From: CBDCYS01 sp965224215 | GTDB lineage: Bacteria > Acidobacteriota > Terriglobia > Bryobacterales > UBA6623 | Reading direction: 5' to 3' | Assembly: GCA_965224215.1 (NCBI GenBank) | Contig: CBDCYS010000019.1 | Coordinates: 62,001 to 126,000 of the forward strand | Length of the DNA: 64,000 nt | Part shown: in pieces, positions 29,601 through 36,784 of the stretch | How the letters are laid out: the number at the start of each line of letters is the position of its first letter | Numbering within the stretch: the stretch's first letter is position 1 | Made by a program: the position numbers and the translations under genes | The notes under the pieces: model-generated | The model's database searches: none | The model's input: only the letters and a program-made list of their open reading frames with translations | Told to the model about the DNA's origin: nothing

Positions 29601-29781
29601 TTTCCAGCTCTTCGGGCGCGACTCCCTCGTAGGAAACATTGATACTGATCGTGGGATACTCGGTTTCCGGCATCAGATCGACCGGAATCCGCATGAAGGC
29701 GATACCCCCGAGCAGCATGGCGATCAAACAGCCCATCAGGACCGTGATCGAACGATGAATGGAAAATTCAGGAAGGTTCAT
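26647..29781 (-). CDS. RND efflux transporter permease (HAE-type)
   Basis: 1044 aa, the full AcrB-like length with twelve expected membrane helices in two repeats. Begins MNLPEFSIHRSITVLMGCLI and has the family phrase PVDLMPETEYPTISINVSYEG; TM4 carries GVGMLVDNAIVVLENIF, with one Asp where AcrB has two, and the second half ends in VNNAIVLLDYTNQLRRE and GGLTTSTLITLVFIPVIYM. Resembles HAE1-type pumps exporting drugs or lipophilic compounds. The gene lies 17 bases after the adaptor gene, so the two form an operon; no outer-membrane channel gene is adjacent. Confidence 0.93.
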   Translation of the reverse strand: MNLPEFSIHRSITVLMGCLIAMLLGGIAFMRIPVDLMPETEYPTISINVSYEGVAPEELETLVSRPLEQVLAAAPGLEEITSSSSEGRSSVRCRFAYGTDMDEAANDLRTRIDRRRTTLPDDIDPPTLYKFDVTQFPVMFLTVASSEMDAKELRHFTEKYIQFRIERVNGVAQARVSGGLRRQIHVNLALDKLRSLNLSVSGVVQTLRRENINLPVGPVKEGRYEVLFRTEGEFKNVNDILNVGVATRNGVPVYIRDIATVEDSHEDIRYVVTVDGKPAVRLFVYKQSGANTVEVSQGVHAIVADLIEEYPHIALSSPWDSADFIRGAIRNVQQATLVGGGLAVVVLLFFLRSITSTLIIGVAIPISVIATFALMYFNGFTLNIVSFGGLALGVGMLVDNAIVVLENIFRHREQGSEIKQAAIVGSKEVSMAITASTLTTTAVFVPVLFMAGMSAQTFQQLAWVVSFALLCSLIIAVTVVPLLCSRFLPDVSSGRQRRGLSGWFYRQMGNLQDGLSNRYSAIISWSLDHRVTVLACATALFAGSLYLLPLIGVELEPEVDEGSIRVDLDLEPGTRVEVTEAVVQRVARIARESIPEIKNIMTEAGSASTYRAEGTNQGELRIELIDQNLRDRNAAAIVAELRPLMHVEPGMLIRTRVSSGMRRRGGRSGDDRLSVEVRGHDMGTMRRLAEQVRETMMSVDGVVNAQVSQRPGLPEMVVTVDRQKATSMGLAVSEVAEALETAIGGTRASMFREEGDEYDILVRLREQDRLNIGQVAQVPITLPDGSVVPAESITRMRRQEGPFEITRADQARMIIVGGTVAGRDLGSIVGDLGTALEGIDRPNGYEFIFGGEYEEQQEAFREMSFAAILALILVYMVMASQFESLRDPFIILFSIPLALIGIVLMLLLTDTTFSIQGFLGVIVLLGIVVNNAIVLLDYTNQLRREHNCELREAVITAGKRRLRPILMTTITTILGLVPMALGLGEGGELQAPMARVIIGGLTTSTLITLVFIPVIYMTLEQRAERAAQRRAVVGGLEPVESTGD

Positions 29782-29798
29782 GGTGCTCCGTTGGTGAC

Positions 29799-31061
29799 CT
29801 AGGGAGTGTTCGACGCGACAGCGCCTCCGCCTCCAGCCGCGACGGGCTGGTTGGCCGCCGCCTTCTTCTTTTTGCCTGGGGCTGTCTTGGCGGACTTGCC
29901 GGGAGCGCCCGCGCCGCCGGCGCGGATCCGGTCGCCTTCCCGCAGCATCGTGGCCCCGCGCCCGACGATCTTGACGCCCGGATCTAGATTGGCCAAAACC
30001 TCGACCTGGTCTTCTCGCGTAAGACCCGTCTCGATGGCGCGAAACGTTGGCCGGTCCCCTTCCACGGTATAGACGCCGGGCTGTTGCCCCCGGTAGACCA
30101 AGCCTGCGCGGGGAATCAGGATGGCATCCCTTGTCGTGCCCAAGTCCAATTCGATGCGGGCGAACATTTCCGCTTTCAAGCCGCCTTCGGGATTCGGGAT
30201 GTCGATTTCAATTAATGCACTGCGGGTGGCGGCGTCAAGAACCGGAGCAATCCGGGCCACCCGGCCTGTAAAAGCGCGGTCGGGGATCGCGTCAACCCTC
30301 ACCGTCGCTTCGTTGCCGATGCTTAATCTGCCGATGTTGCGCTCGGGAACATTGCCGCGAGCGACCATCGTCGCCAGGTTCACGATCCGCACAATCGGCG
30401 TCGAAGGGCTGATGAGAGCTCCCTCATCCACGTTACGGGTGGCGATGATTCCCGTCATCGGTGAATAGACCTTGGTTTGCGCCAGCCGGATCTTGAGCTC
30501 TCTCAGTTCGGCTTCAGCTTGCTGCTTTTGCGCCTCGGCGAGCCGCACCTGGGCGTTGACGACGGCCAGTCCTGTCTTTCGTGACGCGAACTCCTGGGGC
30601 GATATGAGTTGCTCGTCGAGAAGCTCCTCGGCCCGGTTGACCTCGGCGATGGCGTTGTCCCGTTCGGCACGTCTTTGTTCGAAAGATGCCTGGGTAACCG
30701 CGATCGAGGCCGTGGCACGATTGACCTGCTGCTCAAGCTCGTCGTCTTCGAGTTCCGCGATCAGATCGCCCTGCTTCGCCCGGTCGCCGACGTCGAAATG
30801 CAGCTTTTCGAGCCGTCCCGTACTTTTGGCGGTGACGTCGACCGATTGTTTGGCTCGAAGCGATCCGGTCAGCACCAGGTTTTCCCGTACCAACCCGATA
30901 CGAGACTCAGTGACGTCGACGCTGACGACGCGGCCTCCACCCTTCTTTTTCTTCGTTCCGGCGGTCTGATCTTGCTGGATCTCATAGATCCTCGAGCCGA
31001 TGAAAAACACCAAGCCGGCACCTATCACAAGGCCAAGGATCCGCTTTCCCCAAGTTCCCAC
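29799..31061 (-). CDS. RND efflux periplasmic adaptor (membrane fusion protein)
   Basis: 420 aa. N-terminal membrane anchor (ILGLVIGAGLVFFIGSRIYE), then the biotinyl-lipoyl halves ITAKS...RLEKLHFDVGDRAKQGDLIAELEDD and YSPMTGIIATRNVDEGALIS flanking an alpha hairpin (residues 110-190), the beta barrel, and the membrane-proximal domain. The C-terminus is an unusual Lys/Ala/Gly-rich tail (GKKKKAAANQPVAAGGGGAV). First gene of the two-gene pump operon. Confidence 0.92.
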   Translation of the reverse strand: MGTWGKRILGLVIGAGLVFFIGSRIYEIQQDQTAGTKKKKGGGRVVSVDVTESRIGLVRENLVLTGSLRAKQSVDVTAKSTGRLEKLHFDVGDRAKQGDLIAELEDDELEQQVNRATASIAVTQASFEQRRAERDNAIAEVNRAEELLDEQLISPQEFASRKTGLAVVNAQVRLAEAQKQQAEAELRELKIRLAQTKVYSPMTGIIATRNVDEGALISPSTPIVRIVNLATMVARGNVPERNIGRLSIGNEATVRVDAIPDRAFTGRVARIAPVLDAATRSALIEIDIPNPEGGLKAEMFARIELDLGTTRDAILIPRAGLVYRGQQPGVYTVEGDRPTFRAIETGLTREDQVEVLANLDPGVKIVGRGATMLREGDRIRAGGAGAPGKSAKTAPGKKKKAAANQPVAAGGGGAVASNTP

Positions 31062-31442
31062 GATATTTATCTCTTTCCCATGCGGGCATGCAGCCCGTTA
31101 CCAAGGTCTTTCTGTTGGCAACCCTAGAGCTGCACTTTGACCGGCAACCTCAACGCCCGACAACCTCAACGTTCTCGCCAATCTTTTTATGGCGCGGAAC
31201 GCTCTCGCCGGGTGCTAATGAATGCACAAGTCAGGCGGTTTACAGAATGGCTAGGGCCTTCCTACCCAGCCCAACGACCGGATCGACGATTCGAGCAGCT
31301 AAATCACGAAGACCGGGCGGGCGTCGATATAAACCAACCCGTTGAAAAGGCGTCTCCGGATGCCAAATGGTTACCGCAGCCGCGTTTCAGTCGACACTCT
31401 TGAATTTGCCACCGTTGCCTGGTCTAAACGCTGCGGGCGGTG
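31062..31442. other. 381-base intergenic stretch, no gene seen
   Basis: It lies upstream of the RND operon (minus strand) and downstream of the TMTC-like gene. It presumably holds the pump promoter, but I could not place -35/-10 boxes. A minor direct repeat (acaacctcaacg and a variant) lies near 31147-31172. Confidence 0.45.
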
Positions 31443-33245
31443 CTACCGCCCGATCATCTGCCTAGCCGCTTGCAGATTCCGGCGCACACTCTCGTCTTCG
31501 GGACGCATGTTGAGCGCGGTCTCCAGATCGCTCACAGCATTCGCGTAGGCCCCGCGCTGATAAAACTCTTGCGCTCGCAGAACGTAAATCTCAGGCTGCG
31601 ACGGATTGAGTTGCAGGGCCTTCTTGAAGTTGCTCCATCCCTCTTTCTCACGGCCGAGCCGAATCTGCGTCACGGCAAAGTTGGCCCAAATCACTTCTTC
31701 TTTCGGTAAGATTTCGAGCGATCTTTGATAAAAGTCCGCAGCGTTCGCATAGTTTTTCTGCTTAGCGTGCGCGACACCCAAATTCGAAAGCAGGAAGCCG
31801 TGATCCTTGCTGCCGGGTTCTGCTAGCTTTTCGGCTTTCTCCCAGTAGTAGGCTGCGTCCACCACCGATCCTCGCTCATCGTAGAGCTTGCCGAGCCAGG
31901 TCAGGGGTCGATATTTCGCCGGTGATTTTTCAGCCGTATCGTGCCACAGAGCCAGATCGTCGCACCAGAGCTGGCTTCGCTGGTACGTTCCCCACGAATA
32001 AATCACCAACAGCCCGCCGAACGCGACGAGCTTCGCCTTGGCCGGAGCCCCTGCTATCCGTGAAACAATCAAAACGAGGACCAGAAAGAATCCTATGCTG
32101 GGCAGGTACAGTCTGCGCTCGGCGGCGAAGTCCAGCAGCGGGTAGAAACTCGTTGAAGGGGCCAGAACAGCCAGATAGAACAGAATCCCAAACGATATCA
32201 GCGGATCGCGCCGGCGCAGGTGAACGGCAGCGCCAACAAGGGCAAAGAGCAGCAAAAGAGCCAGCCAAGAGAGGTTCTCCCAGATCGTTTGTGACGGAAC
32301 AATATCCCAATCCGCGTTGAGGCCGAAGGGCACGAGAAGCAAACGCAGATACAGAAAGTACATTCGGAACTGCGTCAGCAAATACTCGACCCAGGGCAAA
32401 TTGAATCCCGCCGAGACCGCGAATAGGAACGGCTTGATGACCAGAAAAAAGCCGCCGATCGTACCGATCAAGAAAAGTCCATAGGTCGGCAGGCTGGGCT
32501 TCATGCGGCGCCAGTCGAGCCGGGCGAGAAGCAAGTAATCTAGCAGCAGGATAGCGAACGGCAGGGTAATCTTGTCCTGCTTTGACATGAATGAGGCAAC
32601 GAAAAGGAAAACGACCAGGAACGCAGTAACCCAGGCATGCCGCTCACGCAGGGGAGAGGCGAATAACCACAACGCGGCGATATAGAAGGCTGCGGCCAGA
32701 ACCTCGGAGCGGCTGCTAACGTAGGCAACCGATTCCGTGAGAACCGGAGAGGTCAAAAACAGCAGGGGAACTCCGCAGACCATCGCCGGACGAACCGAAG
32801 CCGGGATCAGATCCTCCAGCCGGCCGGGCGCAAGCAAGGCCGTCAAAAATCTCCACAGGAGCAATGAGTTGAGGCAGTGGAGGAGCACATTGACGAGATG
32901 AAAACCGAACGCGTCCTCGAAACCGCCGATGCGGTGGTTCGCGATAAAGGTCAGCATCAGCAGCGGGCGGCCAGTGGTCATTAAGGTTCGCCACTTCGCT
33001 TCCCGGACAGTGCTGAAAGCCTCTAGCAGGTCGTAGTCGTCGAGAAAGAAGGGCCCCGAGAGGGCAGGTGAATAGATCAGCAGGCCAATAGCAAACAGCC
33101 CGACGGCAAATAGCCAGGGATTGAACTGAGGCCCCGGGGGCGCGGGCCCTTCGCGCTTCGAGGCCGGGGATGGACTCTGAGCAGGAGACCCTTGGGGTTC
33201 CTTGGGCGGTGAATTCTTGTGGTTTCGTTTGGCCGAAGCTTTCAT
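31443..33245 (-). CDS. TMTC-like membrane glycosyltransferase with C-terminal TPR repeats
   Basis: 600 aa. A Pro/Ser/Lys-rich N-terminus, then about ten membrane segments starting LFAVGLFAIGLLIYSPALSG with FLDDYDLLEAF after it, the luminal Asp pair expected in GT39/GT-C enzymes; the last 220 residues carry three to four TPR units (DHGFLLSNLGVAHAKQKNYA, AADFYQRSLEILPKEEVIWA, GWSNFKKALQLNPSQPEIYV). Matches bacterial relatives of eukaryotic TMTC O-mannosyltransferases. Likely transfers sugar from a polyprenyl phosphate on the periplasmic face; acceptor unknown. Confidence 0.8.
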   Translation of the reverse strand: MKASAKRNHKNSPPKEPQGSPAQSPSPASKREGPAPPGPQFNPWLFAVGLFAIGLLIYSPALSGPFFLDDYDLLEAFSTVREAKWRTLMTTGRPLLMLTFIANHRIGGFEDAFGFHLVNVLLHCLNSLLLWRFLTALLAPGRLEDLIPASVRPAMVCGVPLLFLTSPVLTESVAYVSSRSEVLAAAFYIAALWLFASPLRERHAWVTAFLVVFLFVASFMSKQDKITLPFAILLLDYLLLARLDWRRMKPSLPTYGLFLIGTIGGFFLVIKPFLFAVSAGFNLPWVEYLLTQFRMYFLYLRLLLVPFGLNADWDIVPSQTIWENLSWLALLLLFALVGAAVHLRRRDPLISFGILFYLAVLAPSTSFYPLLDFAAERRLYLPSIGFFLVLVLIVSRIAGAPAKAKLVAFGGLLVIYSWGTYQRSQLWCDDLALWHDTAEKSPAKYRPLTWLGKLYDERGSVVDAAYYWEKAEKLAEPGSKDHGFLLSNLGVAHAKQKNYANAADFYQRSLEILPKEEVIWANFAVTQIRLGREKEGWSNFKKALQLNPSQPEIYVLRAQEFYQRGAYANAVSDLETALNMRPEDESVRRNLQAARQMIGR

Positions 33246-33284
33246 AGCGGCCCGTTCACGAAGAGTTCAACTTGCGATGGATCG

Positions 33285-33584
33285 CTAGCGATCAGCCAGC
33301 CGCCCAGACGACGAAAGCTGTTGTCGCGCGATACGGTCTTGGATCAGCTTTCGGAATTCATCCAGCTCAATGTGTTTTCCGGTGGCTTTCTTGGAATAAA
33401 CCAACGCACCGTCAATGGAAATCTCGAACATGCCCCATCCGCTTTTGGCGGGCGCATCGCGCCCCGGAATAATCTCCCAGGCTTCAATGTGTTCCTCGAA
33501 TTCTGCTATCAGCGTCTCCGCCATACTGGCGGCTCTGGGCAGATGGCCTCAAGCGACGCAGTATTCGACTTTGACTTTCAGCAT
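33285..33584 (-). CDS. SelW-like selenoprotein (Rdx family) with in-frame UGA for selenocysteine
   Basis: 99 residues when the TGA at 33549-33551 is read as selenocysteine. Start ATG 33584 with GGAGAGG upstream. The N-terminus reads MLKVKVEYCVA-Sec-GHLPRAA, so C9-x-x-U12 sits exactly where the SelT/SelW/SelH family has its CxxC or CxxU redox pair at the end of the first beta strand. The rest (MAETLIAEFEEHIEAWEIIP, MFEISIDGALVYSKKATGKH) follows the family with no gap. If UGA were a stop, translation could only restart at the ATG at 33524, leaving a protein without the active site. A hairpin with SECIS-like geometry follows the UGA. Probable thiol redox protein; partner unknown. selA, selB, selC and selD are not in this window. 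Confidence 0.82.
33510..33548 (-). promoter_or_regulatory. candidate bacterial SECIS element
   Basis: Right after the UGA the RNA can form a 5-bp CCGCC/GGCGG stem (33532-33528 with 33522-33518) capped by the 5-base loop AGUAU, and a lower CAG/CUG helix across an internal loop. The apical loop begins 21 bases after UGA and has G at its second position; the published bacterial SECIS consensus asks for a 16-37-base distance and a G in the first two loop positions. The hairpin lies wholly in coding sequence, as expected for bacteria. Confidence 0.6.
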
Positions 33585-33658
33585 AAGCTCGCATCCTCTC
33601 CGGTTCAATATCCCAGCGCTTCGGCTTGGATCTGAATATTCAGGCTATCTTCCGCATC

Positions 33659-34213
33659 TTAAATCTCGTACTTCGCCATGATCTCCGTCCAGCGATTTTG
33701 GGCTTTGAGCAGCAGCTCAATGACATCTCGCACGGCCCCGGATCCGCCAGGAGAGGGTGTGACAAAATGGACGGCCTCATGCCGCGACACTCGCGAGTTT
33801 GCGGGCGCGGCGGCCAGACCGGCGCGCTTGAGAAGCGGCAGATCGGTCACGTCGTCGCCAATATAGGCAACCTCTTCAGCGCCCAACCCCGAGTCAACCA
33901 AAATTTCTTCAAACAGCGGCAGCTTCCGGGTGTTGCGCTGATAGAGATACTTCATATGGACCGAACGGGCACGCTCCTCGACGGCGGGTGAACCGCGGCC
34001 GCTAATGATTCCCGTCTGGATGCCGCTTGTATGCGCCCATTGCAAAGCGATGCCGTCCTCGCAATCGAAGCTCTTGGTCTCAAACAAGCCTCCCTTCCCG
34101 TCGGGCAAAAAGTAGACCTTCCCATCGGTAAGAACGCCGTCGCAATCCATCAAGAGGAGCTTGATCTTCGCGGCTCGAGACAACAGATTCTCGGAATAAC
34201 CAGTTTCCGGCAT
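33659..34213 (-). CDS. kdsC: 3-deoxy-D-manno-octulosonate 8-phosphate phosphatase (KdsC-type HAD)
   Basis: 184 aa. HAD motif I is MDCDGVLTDGKVYF (nucleophile Asp and the second Asp), motif II is GIISGRGSPAVEERA, motif III the Lys in RKLPLFEEIL, and motif IV is YIGDDVTDLPLLKRAG. No cap domain, as in tetrameric KdsC. Removes phosphate from KDO8P on the way to CMP-KDO and lipid A core, evidence for an LPS-bearing outer membrane. Confidence 0.9.
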   Translation of the reverse strand: MPETGYSENLLSRAAKIKLLLMDCDGVLTDGKVYFLPDGKGGLFETKSFDCEDGIALQWAHTSGIQTGIISGRGSPAVEERARSVHMKYLYQRNTRKLPLFEEILVDSGLGAEEVAYIGDDVTDLPLLKRAGLAAAPANSRVSRHEAVHFVTPSPGGSGAVRDVIELLLKAQNRWTEIMAKYEI

Positions 34214-34454
34214 AGCTAGACCTGTGATTATATCGTCCGTTCGCCTAGGGTCGACGCGGTACTGGCGTCTCTTGCAACGGATCCGCGACCGTCAGCGAGC
34301 GGTCCCGCTCACCATGCACCCGATCCATAGCCCCTGCGGCACCGACAAAGCCAACAAACCGTACCTGTGCGGCCCGCGTGGAAACCCCTGTCCAACGTCA
34401 TGTCCGCCAACGCTTTGTCTTGCTCATCTCGGCCTGTTCCGATAACCTGTCGGG

Positions 34455-34943
34455 ATGCTCCACGGAATCCGATTTCTCCTGATCGCTTGGCTCGTGATCA
34501 CTATCGCCCCCGCTTCGGGCGCGCAAACCGTGTTCGAGACAAGCGGTGACGTCACGGTAACTGTTGACCCAGCGACCGCCAGCCTCACAAAGAATCGCCG
34601 CGGTAATCGGACGCTGAACATCACGTCGGCGCCTGCTTCGGTCCGCAAGCTGGGCAAGAGCTACTCCGCCAACTTGTTCTTTTCGGGGGAATTTGACCCC
34701 AAACCGGTCAAGTACCAAGTCGTATTCAGCTACCTCAACAAGCAGAATACGCTCGGCGGCTCATTCTTTGGCGGAGGTCTGTTCTCCCACGACACCAAGG
34801 GAGAGGCCGAGTTCCTGGAGTTCGGCGAGCAAGTGAAGCTTCGATTCCAGTTCACGACCTACGACAAGAGCGAAGGTAAGGAGGGGCGGCGAACGGTGCC
34901 CGTAAAGGGCGAGGCAATCTGTCCCCGTGGCGATGCTTTCTAA
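34455..34943 (+). CDS. secreted protein of unknown function
   Basis: 162 aa with signal peptide (MLHGIRFLLIAWLVITIAPA, cleavage near GAQ). The mature protein is beta-rich (GDVTVTVDPATASL, KYQVVFSYLNKQ, VKLRFQFTTYDKSEGKEG) and may form a small beta sandwich. No family recognised; no neighbour in its unit. Confidence 0.6.
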   Translation: MLHGIRFLLIAWLVITIAPASGAQTVFETSGDVTVTVDPATASLTKNRRGNRTLNITSAPASVRKLGKSYSANLFFSGEFDPKPVKYQVVFSYLNKQNTLGGSFFGGGLFSHDTKGEAEFLEFGEQVKLRFQFTTYDKSEGKEGRRTVPVKGEAICPRGDAF

Positions 34944-35160
34944 AACGACGTTTGTAACGCGACACTTTCGATCAACTTGAAACTACCTGAACAAACAGCC
35001 GTTGCGGGCTACTTGGCTTGCGTCGCAAGAACCAGCCCCCGCAGTCGATCGATACGACGTCCTTGGGCGCGCGGGCGGGTGCCAGAGCTAGACCGTGCGG
35101 TGGTGTCCGGCGGCGTTTCGGCTCCTGCGTCGGCCAGTTCGCGAAATTCGATGGGGGCCA

Positions 35161-36750
35161 CTACGGCTCCGCCGTCCCACCGCTGAGCACTCTTCGCGCT
35201 CGCGCTGACATGGCTAGCCGCCACAACGCGCTGCCGATGAGCATCGTGTAGACCGGCACGTACTCCATGAGCCGGAATTCATCGGTCTCTTGCCAAACTC
35301 CCAATAGCTCATAACGAATCAGGATGTGATACGAGAGGCTGACCAGCGCTGTCCACAGCAGCAGCGCGGCGTTCGGAAAGATCACCAAGAACGGCAGCAG
35401 CCAGCTTAGATACCACGGAAAGCAGTTGGCAGCTAGAAACAGCAGCAGCAAGACCGCCCATTTTGAGGAGCGAATCAGGGACAGCGAGCCGGCCTGCGCG
35501 AACTTGGGCTCTCTTGCTGGCAGCGCCGTCTCGACGTGTTCGTGGAGGTTCGGCGCACGTATATTCGCCGCCTGTACAACCTCCACCCGCATATTCTCCG
35601 CCCGAGCATCCGCCGCCTGGGTTTTTGCGGCCCGCGTCTCTGCTTCGCTGTAGTCCGCCACTCCGGGACTCGTCCAGCCCAACTTCCGCCACGGACTTCT
35701 CCCCCAGAGGTGATTTGCCCATAGCAAAACCAATCCGCCGGCCAGAAGCCGCTTGACCCACGTCGTCCCGGCATTGAAATCCTCGCCGACGGCCCAATAG
35801 ATCAGCGCATAGAGACTGTCGTTGTTCCGCCAGCCTCCGACGAATCCAGCCAAGATCTCCTCGACCTTCGAGATGCCGTCAAGGTAGGGCCAGCTCACGG
35901 CTAGCGCAATCGGAATGAAAACAAGCGCGGCTCGGTGACGAAATCGCAAGTGCCCCCCGTCACGCTGAACCAGAAAAAAGGGAAATAGAATCGCCGGCCA
36001 GAACTTCGTCAGCGCTGCCAACGTCAGCCAGGTCCATCCCCAAACCCAACGTTGCTTGAGGGCCGCGGTCAACGCCAAGACCATGAACAGAACCGCTACC
36101 GCGTCGTTGTGTCCCTGGGCCCAAAACTCGACGATCGTCAGTGGCGACCACAGGTAGATCAACAACCATTGGCTGGGCAGGCCCATGGCGGTCAACAGCC
36201 CTCCCAAGGCCATGGCGACGGCTATTTCGAACAGTGCGAACGGTGCCTTAAACCACCACACCTGACTTCGCACATCGGGTTGCAGGGCCGAGACCAGGCG
36301 ATAGTAGGCAGCGTAGAAACGCTCAAGCACGGGACCGTAGACTGACGGCAAATCCTTGCGGTTGACGCTTGGGTAGGTGGCATCACGCAGTGACTCCCAG
36401 CGCGGGTCCTGGGGAACCTCGGTGTAGGGGTTTCCGCCCGCGGCTTGTAGCTTGCCTTGCCAGCGATATCGATTCAGATCCTCGGAAAGCATCGGATCGA
36501 GCGGGAACACCGTTAGCCGAAACAAAATTCCAGCGCCCCAGATTAGACTCATCCAGCGGCGGGGGAGAGTGCCGTCGGCGCCCGAATTCGTGATCAGAAA
36601 ACAGCAGACTAGGTACAATAGTGAAGCGAGAAGATAAGTAGTGATGAACTCCACGGCCTGCAGCTTGAAGTTCTCCAACCGGTGCAGGCTCAGAAACGCC
36701 GCTTCGAGAAGGACGGCGAACAGCAGGATGAAGCGGTAAGAAGTGGCCAT
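35161..36750 (-). CDS. polytopic glycosyltransferase (GT-C, mannosyltransferase-like)
   Basis: 529 aa from ATG 36750 (MATSYRFILLFAVLLEAAFL), chosen because a start 12 codons earlier at 36786 would overlap the start codon of the divergent gene. About ten membrane helices. The first periplasmic loop has SEDLNRYRWQGKLQAAGGNP with the Asp of GT-C folds, then LPSVYGPVLERFYAAYY, as in the GT87 and polyprenol-P-mannose-dependent enzymes. Between two helices lies a hydrophilic insert (plus-strand 35545-35650) made of five-residue units such as AETRA, AADAR and AANIR. The sugar donor and acceptor are unknown. Confidence 0.75.
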   Translation of the reverse strand: MATSYRFILLFAVLLEAAFLSLHRLENFKLQAVEFITTYLLASLLYLVCCFLITNSGADGTLPRRWMSLIWGAGILFRLTVFPLDPMLSEDLNRYRWQGKLQAAGGNPYTEVPQDPRWESLRDATYPSVNRKDLPSVYGPVLERFYAAYYRLVSALQPDVRSQVWWFKAPFALFEIAVAMALGGLLTAMGLPSQWLLIYLWSPLTIVEFWAQGHNDAVAVLFMVLALTAALKQRWVWGWTWLTLAALTKFWPAILFPFFLVQRDGGHLRFRHRAALVFIPIALAVSWPYLDGISKVEEILAGFVGGWRNNDSLYALIYWAVGEDFNAGTTWVKRLLAGGLVLLWANHLWGRSPWRKLGWTSPGVADYSEAETRAAKTQAADARAENMRVEVVQAANIRAPNLHEHVETALPAREPKFAQAGSLSLIRSSKWAVLLLLFLAANCFPWYLSWLLPFLVIFPNAALLLWTALVSLSYHILIRYELLGVWQETDEFRLMEYVPVYTMLIGSALWRLAMSARARRVLSGGTAEP

Positions 36751-36784
36751 CCCCGAGCGGACGGCCGACGGTTGACTCCTGATC

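Noticed and set aside
31088..31403. overlapping short frames upstream of the RND operon
   Set aside because: No ribosome sites, no protein-like composition; probably non-coding.
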